From Sequoia sempervirens (lineage: Eukaryota; Streptophyta; Pinopsida; Cupressales; Cupressaceae): DNA of 64,000 nucleotides. Position numbers and translations under genes: made by a program. This document shows positions 11,531 through 22,278 of this stretch, one piece after another. The stretch lies in assembly GCA_007258455.2 (NCBI GenBank), contig VDFB02373365.1, positions 218,235,765 to 218,299,764 on the forward strand. The letters are read 5' to 3'. The notes under the pieces were generated by a model, which was not told the origin of the DNA, ran no database searches, and saw only the letters and a program-made list of their open reading frames with translations. Every line of letters starts with the position of its first letter. Within the stretch, counting starts at the first letter, position 1.

Positions 11531-13027
11531 TGGTGCAGGAGCACCGAAGCCCTTCAAGGAACACTTCAGGGGTAAGGAGTGTGAAGGGGTCAGGAGGAAC
11601 TATCAAGCAAATCAAAACATCAATTATAATCTTTTGAATCCTATAATGGCTTTTGAAATGGGAAATAACTTGGAAGGAGTCAATTGTCATAAGGGTCCTG
11701 ATAAGGACCCTAGGACCCAAAATGAAATGTATTTGGACCAATAGTGTCCCAGGCGCCCTAGATAGGTTTATAAAGTTTTAATCATGTCAATAAGGTTTAA
11801 TAATAATTATTTAATAGTTTGGAAGGGTTTCTAGTTAATAGGAATTCATAGAATAAGAGTGGGGAAATTCAAATTTTCAAAAATCCACCTTTGGGCGGGA
11901 AGGTGTGTTTAGGGTGTTTTAGCAATAGTTAAGAATTCTTATCAATCCAAAATGGTTGGATCAGTTGGGGAGGGGTTATACAAATCTTTAGAAGTCATTT
12001 GTATGGAGGTTGATCAATTGGAGCAAGTACTGTACGGACTGTTCTTAGAAAACCTAATAAAATTTCTGTTTTCTTGCATTTTTCTCTTTTTTTTAGATTA
12101 AAGCTTGATTCCTATTAAGGATATATGCTATTGGATGCTTTAGGGGTTTGTATTTACATGTTTTAACAACTCTTACATGTTCTGATAAGTAAAAGAGGTC
12201 AATTCTTATACGTTTGAACTGACTGTCCTCAGGAAAAAATAGATTTTGCACTTGTTTTGAGAGTTTTTAATGAATGAATGATCCATTTCATGGGAGATTA
12301 TGACAGTATCTTGTGAAATGGATCATATTTAACATGTACCATACTGGAATAACAATATAATGTGTAGGAGAGATGAATACTATGGTGTACACCAAGCTTT
12401 GACTGTGAAAAGTGCTTGAAGTTGGAGGCTAGGGTATAGCAGTGGAAGATCTACCTGAAGGAAGGGTATGTTTTTGAGTTGGGATAGTATAAATATGTTG
12501 TCCTAATGGTGTAGGGTCAATAAACAAGTTCTGGAAGTGTGTGGAAGGCCAAGAACTAGGAAGCCCTATTTTTGAGGCAAGTTACGGAGGGTTTTGTGAT
12601 TAGGGATCTTAGAGGTGTCATACAGGGTTAGGACCTTGAAAATCCTTGGCTTTGAGACAATTTGAGACATTTCTTGAAAGTTTCATAGTCAGGGGATAAA
12701 GTTAGAGAGGGGTTGCTTTGTAAAAGTAGGCTAATTGAGTAGCCTTGAGCAGGGTAGGTGTATTGAAAGTATATGTTGATCCAAAAGAATGACTGTTGGT
12801 TTTTAGATATGTTGTGTAGGCCCTAAAAGGTTATCTTAATCCATATTTTATTTGTTAAGTGTTTTGGAAAGCTTGAGTGTAAAGTGGCTTAAACCAGGTT
12901 GCCTATGCTACAAGGGAGGACATGCTATATGGTGGAATTTTGATGAGTTCTTTGAAACTGATTTTGAAATTGATCTGATATTCATTTGTGAGTCATTTTG
13001 AGAATTTCTCCACCTTCCTCTACATCA
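11531..13027 (+). repeat. LTR 3 of composite element
   Basis: It starts TGGTGCAGGAGCACC, ends CTCTACATCA, and is 1497 bp long. It is followed by TTATA, the candidate target duplication, and then unrelated A-rich sequence, with no primer site. That marks the outer right edge. TATA box at 12488-12495. Confidence 0.9.
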
Positions 13028-13703
13028 TTATATGAAAAAAAACAAAAAATACAAGCAAAAATGAAGCTAAAATGGCTCTTTTACCTTTCAAAATGTGTTG
13101 TTTTGGGGCGTATTCACCCCTCTGCAATAACTAGGAGGGCGTAATTGCACTTTTGAAATGAATAGGAGGGAATAATTGCACTTCTGCAGTGACCAAGAGG
13201 GTGCAATTGCACTTCTGCAGTGACCAGGAGGGCGTAATTGCACTTCTGCAGTGAACAAGAGGGCGCAATTGCACTTCTATAGTGAACAAGAGGGCATAAT
13301 TGCATTTCTGCAGTGACCAGGAGGGTGTAATTGCACTTCTATAGTAAACAGGAGGGCGCAATCACTCTTCTGCAAAAAAGTGTTAGCACATAAAATTCAA
13401 CCAAGGGGCATAGTCACCCTTCTGCAAAAAAGTGTTGGCACATAAAATTTAACCAAGGGGCATAGTCACCCTTCTGCAAAAAAATTGTTAGTACAGAAAA
13501 TTTAACCAAGGGGCGTAGTCACCCTTCTACAGAAAATGAGAGGGCACAGTCGCCCTTCTGCAGAAAATCAGAGGGTGCAGTCACCCTTCTATAGAAAATC
13601 AGAGGGCGCAGTTGCCCTTCTGTAGTGACTCAGGGTGCGCAGTCGCCCTTCTGCAGTAAATGAGGGGTGCAGTCGCCCTTCTGCGGTCACTAGGAGGGCG
13701 TAG
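13028..13703 (-). mobile_element. T2 interior, middle remnant
   Basis: A-rich sequence (13028-13110) followed by the minisatellite. It is separated from the remainder of T2 by the composite element on the left and the chromovirus on the right. The CGTAG target duplication at 13699-13703 and 22228-22232 shows that it continues at 22233. Confidence 0.5.
13110..13703. repeat. Minisatellite, 31-bp unit with 52-bp variants
   Basis: At least seven units of 31 bp (consensus start AGGAGGGCGTAATTGCACTT, then CTGCAGTGA) run from about 13130 to 13375. Three longer units of about 52 bp follow, in which a GTTAGCACATAAAATT block is added. 31-bp units then resume to 13703, and a tail (CGTAGTCGCCCTTCTG) reappears at 22228 beyond the inserted chromovirus. 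The period is not a multiple of 3, so the ORFs across it are artefacts. The repeats are directly adjacent with no unique spacers. Confidence 0.85.
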
Positions 13704-15566
13704 TGTAATGTCCCCTTCTTGAGCATGATCTTTTCAGTTGACCATTGGCCTATTCCAGAGACCCATACACTACTCAGAGGTTGGAATTAGGGTTTCTTGT
13801 TTTGGAGGTTGTTGTTGCTTGTGAACTAATTATTGAATGGCAGATTCTTTATGGGTTTTCAGAGAGCTTCGCAATGGTGTGTTTTTCTTGGCATTCCGAG
13901 CACCTTCAGGAATTTACTATTTTTAGTAAATTCTATTTCTAGTAGTGGTCCTGTCATTCTCGGCACAGTTGGCTTTCCTCTTCAGTTGATTCAGTTGGTT
14001 TGTTCAATTCTAGCCTTGGGATGCATTTTGGTGAGATAAGTTCATTTTATTTAAATAATGTTATATTTTAATGTTATGATATCCCCTTGACCTAGTCTTA
14101 TCACTTGACGTTGTTTTAAAAAGTGGGTCTTCATGGGTCGGTGCCTCATGGAGGTGATTTTATATTTTATTAAAGTCAAATGAAGCTTGAATCTGGACGC
14201 CTACTTCTTGAAAAGGTAAATTAAAAATAAAAGTCAAAAAAGTGAAAGCTTGAAAAGGGACGTTTTCTCTTGGAGGGAAAAGGGTTTATTTCAAATTTGA
14301 AAATTAGGGTTTCTAGAAGCTTCTGGAGGGTCTTCTCAAACTTATAAAAGGAAGCCTTGGGTCCTCACTTGGATATCTTATGTCTAAAGTAATGTTACTC
14401 TGCCGGAATGGTACTAGATCGCTTCGAGGAATGAATGCCTCCTAGCCTTGGCATTGCTTCTTGCTTGCAAAATAACAACTAGTGACGAGTTTGTAGTAGT
14501 TGAGAGGACTTTTGTAGTGAGGTTTGCATTGTAGTGTTGTTTTGTCATTTGGAGTTTAGTTATTTGCATTTCATGTCATTTTCTGGAGTTGCTGATATCA
14601 ATGTTGAATCTGTAGTTTCATTCATAAATCAAAAAATAAAATTATTCTCTTTCTGGGTATTTAACCATTGTGTTTCCTTGATAGGGGTGCCCCTTCTTGG
14701 CAAGTTTTAGATTTTTTGAGTGAGAGTTGGATTTTATAAGGGAAAATCGCCCTTCTTAGAGGGTCGTACCATTTGATGCTCCTTGGGATTTGTGTCAAAA
14801 AATATTAAAGGTTATTTGGTGGGGTTTTTTTGTCCAAGCTTGGTCGTTGTCTTCTTAAGGGTGCTATGCATTTGATTTCAAGTCAATAGAGTTGGTAATG
14901 AGTGAGAAAGGTGCATTTTAGTGAGTCTAAGGGGTGTTGTTTTGCATATTAAGCTGCTGGTCTGTCATATCAGATTTAAGTAATTTTCATTTTAGTGAAA
15001 GGACGATGTTATGAAGTCATATTAAGCCTTGTGGAGGACACATTTACTACTGCAACAATTTGAAGAGCTCTAATCCTTGATCTTCCAAGCATTCTTCATC
15101 ATATTGTAAGCTGCAAAGTAGTACTGTCAGCATCTCTTCCAATCTTGCTTTGCATGCTTTGTAATTTCCCACTGGATAAGTGGAAGAGGATGGCTTGCCG
15201 CCTATTTACATTTGAGTTGCATTATAGTTTTAATATCTCCACCTTATGGTACCTCCCTTCTCACCTTGGGTTGGAAAGCACATGCTAGGCATCGAGTTTC
15301 ACTTCAACAATTTTAGTTGATAGGGATCCTCTGACCATATGCACACCATCATCTAGCGCATTCTTGGTTAGAGTAATTCAGTTTTGTGTTGCATTGAGAT
15401 CCTTTGGCCATATGCTCACACCTTGCCCATTCCGAGATCCTAGTGTACATTCTTGGTTAGAGTTGAATTATGCATTATTTCGGTTAATTGCTAACCCTAA
15501 CGGGTGCATGTTGTTTGTAATTGCATTTCAAAAAAAAATTAAAAAAAATTGGGTCGTTATATTTCA
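13704..15566 (+). repeat. 5' LTR of chromovirus
   Basis: It starts TGTAATGTCCCC and ends TTATATTTCA, 1863 bp. ORFs inside it also exist in the 3' LTR and are not genes. Confidence 0.95.
14343..14350 (+). promoter_or_regulatory. TATA box in chromovirus LTR (also 21004-21011)
   Basis: TATAAAAG followed by GAAGCC is kept unchanged in both LTRs despite their divergence, and lies about 640 bases from the LTR start. It is the expected promoter of the element. Confidence 0.6.
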
Positions 15567-15567
15567 G

Positions 15568-15580
15568 TGGTATTAGAGCC
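15568..15580 (+). other. Primer-binding site of chromovirus
   Basis: TGGTATTAGAGCC begins one base after the 5' LTR. It is the initiator-Met tRNA complement with one C to T change. Confidence 0.85.
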
Positions 15581-15794
15581 ACACATCCTACCATCCTATG
15601 AAACAAATCTTCTATAAGTGACAGAGAATAGAGATACTTAGCAAGGGAATACAAGAAAGCTACCAATCAGTTTCAGTGGCATCAGGCTTTGGAAGGTCAG
15701 ACAGCTTCAGAGGACATCGGGTGCTAATGAGAGGTTTACCAACAACAAAGATGATAGTGGGAAGGGAAGAGAAAGATCGTCAAGTCCGGGAAAG

Positions 15795-16772
15795 ATGTTC
15801 GAGAGGAAGATGGATGCCCTAATGGATATGGTATCTTTCATGATGGGGAAAGTGGGTTAGAACCCAATTCCACAGAACAATCCAGGAAATAGGGGAGAAC
15901 ATAGTGCCACCAACCAGCATAATGGACATGCTGCTCATGCCCAACCTACCTCAAATAGCACATACATTTCTTCTAGGCCATTCAAACCCACCTTCTTGGC
16001 ACTAGTAAACCCTTAACCTGATCCAGAAGAAAATGCATCTTTTGTGGAACAGTTGAGACTCGTCCGTGCTGAGTATGATTCTCTCCCTGATAAAATTAAG
16101 TTAGATATGTCTTACAATGATTTTATGGATCATAAAAGGAAGAATAAAGGACAAGGAAGACATTATGAACAAAGGAGAATAGTAGTACAAGGGGATTTGC
16201 ATCAAGCTATCAACAAGGTAACACTTCCACATTTTAATAGGAGTGACAACAGTTTAGCAAGAGCTTGGATACAAAAGTTAGATAACTATCTAGCTCTTAG
16301 ACCCATGGCAGAAGAGGAGGCGATTAAGTTTGCTACGCTACACCTAGATGGTGTGGCGCATGAGTGGTGGTACCATGGCCTAGTCACTTTGGGTCATTGG
16401 TCTATCACTACCTATGATGAGTTCACCAATAGGCTCATAGAGAGATTTGAGAAAAAAGATCTAGAAGTGCATTTCAGAGAATTGGCATAGCTTAGGCAAT
16501 ATGGCACAATTGATGCCTACATAGCTAAGTTTCAGAGACTTTTAGTCATGGTCATGGGAATCACTGAGAGGTGTTTGGTGATCCTATTCAATGAAGGATT
16601 GATGGAGCCACTCAAGGGTTGGATTAAAGCTTTTGATCCACCCTCCCTGCAGGAGGCAATGAAGAAGGAAAGAAACATGGAGTGGGCTGCTCCTAAGGCC
16701 AAATTTCAATCCAAGCCATCATTTCACAAGAAGGATAGAGGGAAAAGACCTCATCATAAGGAGTTCAAATAG
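15795..16772 (+). pseudogene. gag of chromovirus
   Basis: One frame can be followed from ATG 15795, with stops near 15858, 16013, 16488 and at 16770. The middle part (16200-16490) carries a Retrotrans_gag-type domain (LARAWIQKLDNYLALRPM, WWYHG, FTNRLIERFEKKD). The Lys/Arg-rich C-terminus (16690-16770) would be the nucleocapsid basic region. Gag forms the virus-like particle in the cytoplasm. The true start could be upstream of 15795. Confidence 0.8.
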
Positions 16773-17075
16773 CATAAACCTCATGTCACAAGGTTGGATC
16801 CATAAACACTTAACGAACTCAGAAGAAAGGGGTTATATTTCTGGTGTAGAGAAAAATGGTCACAAGATCATATTTGCCCAAAAGGAGTCAAATTTCATCA
16901 AATTGAATACTATTCAGCTGAAGAAAGTAATTCTGATTTTTCAGACTAGTAGTCTGATTTTGATGACAGTGAAGTGGAAAGAGCTCCAGAAGAGTCCGAA
17001 GATGAAAAGGGAAGTGGAGGTACTTTGGCTCAACTTTTGACATTTCAAAAGAATGAATCCTTCAAAGTTTGAGGG
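16773..17075 (+). pseudogene. Gag-pol linker with a damaged zinc knuckle
   Basis: In the gag frame around 16815-16881 the sequence reads GLYFWCREKWSQDHIC. The spacing is that of a Cys-Cys-His-Cys knuckle but the first Cys is Tyr. An acidic stretch follows (SDFDDSEVERAPEESEDEK). The frame has at least two stops. Confidence 0.6.
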
Positions 17076-20000
17076 ATGATTAAGGGGCAAAAAATAGTTG
17101 CTTTGATTGACATTGGAGCAACACATAATGTCATTGATGAAGTTGTGGTGGCAAAGAAGGGGCTGCAAACAGAAGAGTTTGAAGTCTTCAAGGTTATGGT
17201 TGCTGATGGGTTTCACATCTCATGCACCAAGAAGATCTCAAACATGACTATGCAATAGGGAAACTATGAAGTCAAGGACGACTTGTATGTAGTCAACATT
17301 GGAGATATGGATGTCATTCTAGGCATTCAATGGTTGTGTTCACTTGGAGAGATCTCTCTAAATCTGCAAACCATGGAGCTCAAGTTTCAATCCGATGGAA
17401 AGAAAGTAGTGCTAAGAGGAATGTCCAATGGTGGTCCTAGGATTGTGTCATTCAAAAGAATGGCAAGGTTGGTTCGTCATGATCAAGTTGAGTGGGCTAC
17501 GGAATGTATGATTCTTCCTGCTAGTCCAATTGAAACAAAGAGAGACTATCCTCCTGATATTCAGTCTTTACTCACAAAGAAGAGCAAGGTGTTTGCTGAT
17601 TTACCTCTTGGGCCACCTCTTGAATGGGGTTCAGAGCATGTCATAGAGCTCAAGGAAGGAGCTAAGCCAGTTATCAAAACACAATATCATTACCCTAAGA
17701 AGTAGAAGGATGAGATTGAGAAAAACATTAAGGAACTCTTGGAGATGGGCTTCATTCATCCCAATAAGAGCCCATTCGCTTTAGCAGTTCTTCTTGTGAA
17801 GAAGAAGGATGGTACCATCTACATGTGTGTGGATTATCGTGATTTGAATCAAAGCACAATAAAAAATTGATACCCCATTCCGAGGATAGATGAGCTCATT
17901 GATGAGCTACATGGAGCCAAGTTCTTTTCAAAGATTGATTTGAGATCAGGCTACTACCATATTCGGATGAGAGGATCTGATGTTGAGAAGATAGAATTTA
18001 GATGTCACTATGGCCACTTCAAGTTTCTAGTCATGCTATTTGGGTTGACTAATGCTCCTGCTACCTTCCAGTCTTGTATGAACACAGTCTTTCAGAAGCA
18101 ATTGAGGAAGTTTGTATTGATATTTTTTGATGACATTCTGATCTTCAGTAAGACATGGGAAGAACATCTTAATCACTTGGAGGAAGTGCTTAGCATCCTA
18201 GAATCAGAGAGTTTCTTTGCCAAAGAATCCAAATGTGAATTTGGAATGAGGGAGCTACTTTACCTTGGTCACATAATCAGTGCTGAAGGAGTGAAGGTTG
18301 ATCCTGAAAAGATCAAGGCAATTGTTGATTGGCCACCTCCTAAGAACTTGACTCATTTGAAAGGGTTCTTGAGTCTTTGTGGATTTTACAGAAGATTTGT
18401 GAAGGGCTACTCACAAAATGTTGCTCCTCTTACTGACCTCATGAAAAAGGGGGCTTTTTGTTGGTCAGAAAAGGCTCAAACTACTTTTGATAAGTTTAAG
18501 AGGATCATGAGCTCTTGTCTGGTTTTGGCTATTCCATATTTTTCCAAGCCTTTTGAGCTACAGTGTGATGCATCTGGTGAAGGAGTTGGGGCTGTTTTGA
18601 TGCAAGACAAACACCCCATTGTGTTTGAGAGCAGAAAATTAAGAGGTGTTGAAAGGACCTACTCCATCTATGACAAGGAAATGCTTGCCATTATGCATGC
18701 ATTAGCTAAGTTTAGACAGTATTTGGTGGGGAGCAAGTTTGTGGTCAAGACTGATCATAATAGTCTCAAGCACTTCATGCATCAGAAATATTTGAATGAG
18801 AGGCAACAAAAGTGGGTGAGTAAGCTTCAAGCTTACAATTTTGACATTGAATATGTCAAAGGAAAAAAAAATATTGTGGCTGATGCTCTATCTAGGAGAC
18901 CCCATTTGAGCTCATTATGTGAGCTTACTACTGATTGGAAGGACATGTTGCTTGCTAATTATGCCAAAAATCAGTTTGCAACCAGCATCATTGAAGGTAC
19001 TTTTCATGACAAAAGGTACAAGGTGGTTGAAGGGCTAATACACTACAAGGGTAGAATCTTTTTGGTGGCTGATTCTAAGCTCAAAAAGAAGATTTTGATG
19101 ACATTTCATGACATTCCACTTGCTGGTCATCAGGGTTTCTTCAAGACATAAAGGTAGATTTGGGAAAGATTTTCTTGGAAGGGGCTGAAAGGGGAAATTC
19201 AACGCTACATCTAGGAGTGTCCCACTTGCCAGATGAATAAGAATGAGCATACTCTACTAGCTGGTCTTCTGCAGTCTCTTCCCATTCCCAATAAAAAATG
19301 GGAAAGCATATCCATGGACTTCATCACTGGGTTGCCTAAGGTCCAAGGCAAATATTGTATCTATGTTGTAGTGGACAAATTAACCAAGTTTGCTCACTTC
19401 TTTGCCATCACTAGTTCTTTTTCAACAGCTCAAGTTGCAGATTTGTTTTTCCATGAGGTGTTTAGATTGCATGGGTTGCCGAAAATCATTGTGAGTGATA
19501 GGGATAGCAAGTTCCTAAGCACTTTTTGGCAAGAGGTCTTTAGAATGAGTGGTACGGTGCTTACTCCAAGCACTAGTTATCACCCTCAAATAGATGGACA
19601 AACAGAGATAGTGAACAAGTGGTTGGAAGGTTATTTGAGAAACTATGTATTGTAGCAGCAAAGAGCATGGGTGAAATGGCTTCACATAGGCGAATATTGT
19701 TGAAATTCTTCCTTTCATATGTCAATAAGGATGTCACCTTTCATTACGGTTATGAGGCTCCTAGATTTGCTGATTTGGTGTTTGGTGATAGCAAAGCCCC
19801 TCGAGCCAAGGATTTGTTGTAGCAGAGTCGAGACATCTTGAAATCCTTGAAGAATAACCTTCAGATTGCACAGAATTAGCAGAATATGTACGTTGATCAA
19901 CGACGTATTGAGCGCTCTTTTGAGGTTGGAGATATGGTTTATCTTCGGCTGCAGCCTTACAGATAGTCTACTCTCAAGAAGAGTGGAGCTGAGAAGCTCA

Positions 20001-20189
20001 AACCTCATATCTATGGACCATTCAAAGTTATCAAAAGGGTTGGAGCAGTAGCTTATGAGTTGGAGATACCTTCAAATAGCAGAGTACACAATGTCTTCCA
20101 CGTGTCTTGCCTCAAGAAGGCACTTGGACACAATGTTGTTGCTTCATCACAGTTACCACCTTTGGATGAGGAAGGACAGTTAGTTTTGA

Positions 20190-20345
20190 TTCCAGAAGAG
20201 ATTCTTGATTCTAGAGAGTGTTCTTTAAGAAAAAGAACAATCAGAGAGTACTTGGTGAAGTGGAAAAACTTGCCTATGGAGGATACAACTTGGGAGAATG
20301 AAGAGATTCTACAACATCCAGGCTTGCGTTTGCTTGAGGACAAGC
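20190..20345 (+). other. Chromodomain at integrase C-terminus
   Basis: The sequence ILDSRECSLRKRTIREYLVK, then WKNLPMEDTTWENEEIL, has the chromodomain pattern: a beta hairpin, YLVKW and TWE aromatic positions, and a final helix. It defines the chromovirus branch of Ty3/Gypsy, where it directs integration to marked chromatin. This segment has no stop. Confidence 0.85.
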
Positions 20346-20350
20346 AATCT

Positions 20351-20364
20351 TGGGGAGGGCAGAC
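20351..20364 (+). other. Polypurine tract of chromovirus
   Basis: TGGGGAGGGCAGAC directly precedes the 3' LTR and is the plus-strand priming site. Confidence 0.8.
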
Positions 20365-22227
20365 TATAATGTCCCCTTCTTGAGCATGATCTTTTCAGTT
20401 GACCGTTGGCCTATTCCAGAGACCCATAGGCTACTCAGAGGTTGGAATTAGGGTTTATTACTTTGGAGGTTGTTGTTTCTTGTGAATTGATGATTGAATG
20501 GCAGATTCTTTCTGGGTTTTCGAAGAGCTTCACAGTGGTGTGCTTTTCTTGGCATTCCGAGCACCTTCAAGAATTTACTATTTTTAGTAAATTATATTTC
20601 TGGCAGTGGTCCTGTCGTTCTCGGCTTAGTTGGCTTTTCTCTTCAGTTGAATCAGTTGGTTTGTTCAATTCTGGCCTTGGGATGCATTTTGGTGAGATAA
20701 GTTCATTTTATTTAAATAATGTTATATTTTAATGCTATGATATCCCCTTGGCCTAGTCTTATCACTTGACATTGTTCTAAAAAGTGGGTCTTCATAGGTG
20801 GGCACCTCATGGAGGTGATTTTATATTTTATTAAAGTCAAATGAATCTTTAATTTGGACGCCTACTTCTTGAAAAGGTGAATTAAAAATAGAAGTCAAAA
20901 AAGTGAAAGATTGAAAAAGGACGCCTTCTCTTAGAGGGAAACGGGTTTATTTCAAATTTGAAAATTAGGGTTTCTAGAAGCTTCTGGAGGATCTTCTCAA
21001 ACTTATAAAAGGAAGCCTTGGGTCCTCACTTGGATATCTTATGTCTACAGTAATGTTACTCTACCAGAATGGTACTGGATTGCTTTGAGGAATGAATGTC
21101 TCCTAGCCTTGGCATTGCTTCTTGCTTGCAAAACAACAACTAGTGATGAGTTAATAGTAGTTGAGAGGACTTTTGTAGTGAGGTTTCCATTGTAGTGTTT
21201 TTTTGTCATTTGGAGTTTAGTTATTTGCATTTCATGTCATTTTCTCGAGTTGCTGATATTAATGTTGAATCTGCAGTTTCATTCATAAATCAGAAAATAA
21301 AATTATTCTCTTTCTGGGTATTTAACCATTGTGTTTCCTTGATAGGGGCGCCCCTTCCTACCAAGTTTCATATTTTTTGAGTGAGAGTTGGATTTTATAA
21401 GGGAAAATCACCCTTCTTAGAGGGTCGTACCATTTGATGCTCCTTGGGATTTGTGTCAAAAAATATTAAAGGTTATTTGGTGGGGTTTTGTTGTCCAAGC
21501 TTGGTTGCTATCTTCTTAAGGGTGCTATGCATTTTATTTCAAGTCAATAGAGTTAGTAATGAGTGAGAAAAGTGCATTTTAGTGAGTCTAAGGAGTGCTA
21601 GTTTTGCATATTAAGTTGTTGGTTTGTCACATCAGATTAAAGTAATTTGCATTTTAGTGAAAGGATGATGTTATGAAGTCATATTAAGCCTTGTGGAGGA
21701 CACATTTACTACTGCAACAATTTGAAGAGCTCTAATCCTTGATCTTGCAGGCATTCTTCATCATATTGTAAGCTACATAGTAGTACTATCAGCATCTCTT
21801 CTAATCTTGTTTTTCATGCTTTGTAATTGCCCATTGGATAAGTGGAAGAGGTTGGCTTGCCGCCTATTTACATTTGAGTTGCATTATAGTTTTAATATCT
21901 CCACCTTATGGTAGCTCCCTTCTCACCTCAGGTTGGAAAGCACATGCTAGGCATCGAGTTTCACTTCAACAATTTTAGTTGATAGGGATCCTCTGACCAT
22001 ATGCATGCCGTCATCTGGTGCATTCTTGGTTAGAGTTATTTAGTACTGCATTGCATTGAGATGCTTTGACCATATGCTCACACCTTTCCCATTCTGGGAT
22101 CTTAGTGTACATTCTTGGTTAGAGTTGAATTCTGCATTGTTTCGGTTAATTGCTAACCCTAACGGGTGCATGTTGTTTGTAATTGCCTTTCAAAAAATTT
22201 AAAAAAAAATTGGCTCGGTATATTTCA
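20365..22227 (+). repeat. 3' LTR of chromovirus
   Basis: 1863 bp, starting TATAATGTCCCC (terminal TG mutated to TA) and ending TATATTTCA. Followed by CGTAG, the target duplication. Confidence 0.95.
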
Positions 22228-22232
22228 CGTAG

Positions 22233-22278
22233 TCGCCCTTCTGTGACGTGTTCCTGCAAAAAGCTCAACAACAACAAA
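22233..22278 (-). mobile_element. T2 interior, piece next to its 5' LTR
   Basis: It starts with the end of the minisatellite (CGCCCTTCTG) and runs to the LTR. On the minus strand it reads TTTGTTGTTGTTGAGC, then TTTTTGCAGG, a 3' splice-site-like motif about 25 bases inside the LTR. No canonical primer site is visible directly next to the LTR. Confidence 0.4.

Larger units (their letters stand above)
4257..13027 (+). mobile_element. Composite Gypsy-type element: LTR-interior-LTR-interior-LTR
   Basis: Three near-identical LTRs (4257-5750, 7894-9388, 11531-13027) alternate with two interiors of about 2.14 kb. Each interior has its own primer site, gag-protease reading frame and purine tract. The flanks GTATA (4252-4256) and TTATA (13028-13032) match at 4 of 5 positions, as expected for an aged 5-bp target duplication of one insertion event. 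No reverse transcriptase, RNase H or integrase is present in either interior, so the family is non-autonomous and would have needed enzymes in trans. Confidence 0.85.
17076..20383 (+). pseudogene. pol of chromovirus: protease, RT, RNase H, integrase, chromodomain
   Basis: Protease: ALIDIGATHN at 17100-17130, with Ile in place of Ser in the D-S/T-G triad. RT: about 17690-18390 with catalytic FFDD at 18126-18134. RNase H: about 18540-18900, with CDAS, YDKEML and KTDHN acidic positions and VADALSRRP at its end. Integrase: His and His near 19107-19130, CPTC near 19217-19228, then Asp 19317, Asp 19497 and Glu 19605, so the DDE triad is intact. Stops occur at 17256, 17703, 17868, 19149, 19653 and others. 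A shift to another frame occurs near 19740. The frame ends at TGA 20381, inside the 3' LTR. Together the enzymes would copy RNA to DNA and insert it in the nucleus. Confidence 0.9.
13704..22227 (+). mobile_element. Full-length chromovirus (Ty3/Gypsy with chromodomain), degenerate
   Basis: The 8524-bp element has two LTRs of exactly 1863 bp, an initiator-Met primer site, gag, protease, RT, RNase H, integrase with C-terminal chromodomain, a polypurine tract, and a perfect 5-bp target duplication CGTAG (13699-13703 and 22228-22232). I count roughly 25 differences in the first 290 bases of the two LTRs, so it is an old insertion. It is inserted inside the minisatellite of T2. Confidence 0.95.

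Noticed and set aside
13114..13361. Minus-strand ORFs with repeated LQKCNYALL-like peptides
   Set aside because: They are read-throughs of the 31-bp minisatellite; the period is not a multiple of 3, so each unit is read in a rotating frame.
13110..13703. CRISPR-like array
   Set aside because: Units follow each other directly with no unique spacers, in plant nuclear DNA, and no cas gene is near.
13745..14039. Two overlapping ORFs in the chromovirus 5' LTR (also 20442-20732)
   Set aside because: Both lie in the LTR and recur in the other copy with different residues and no motif.
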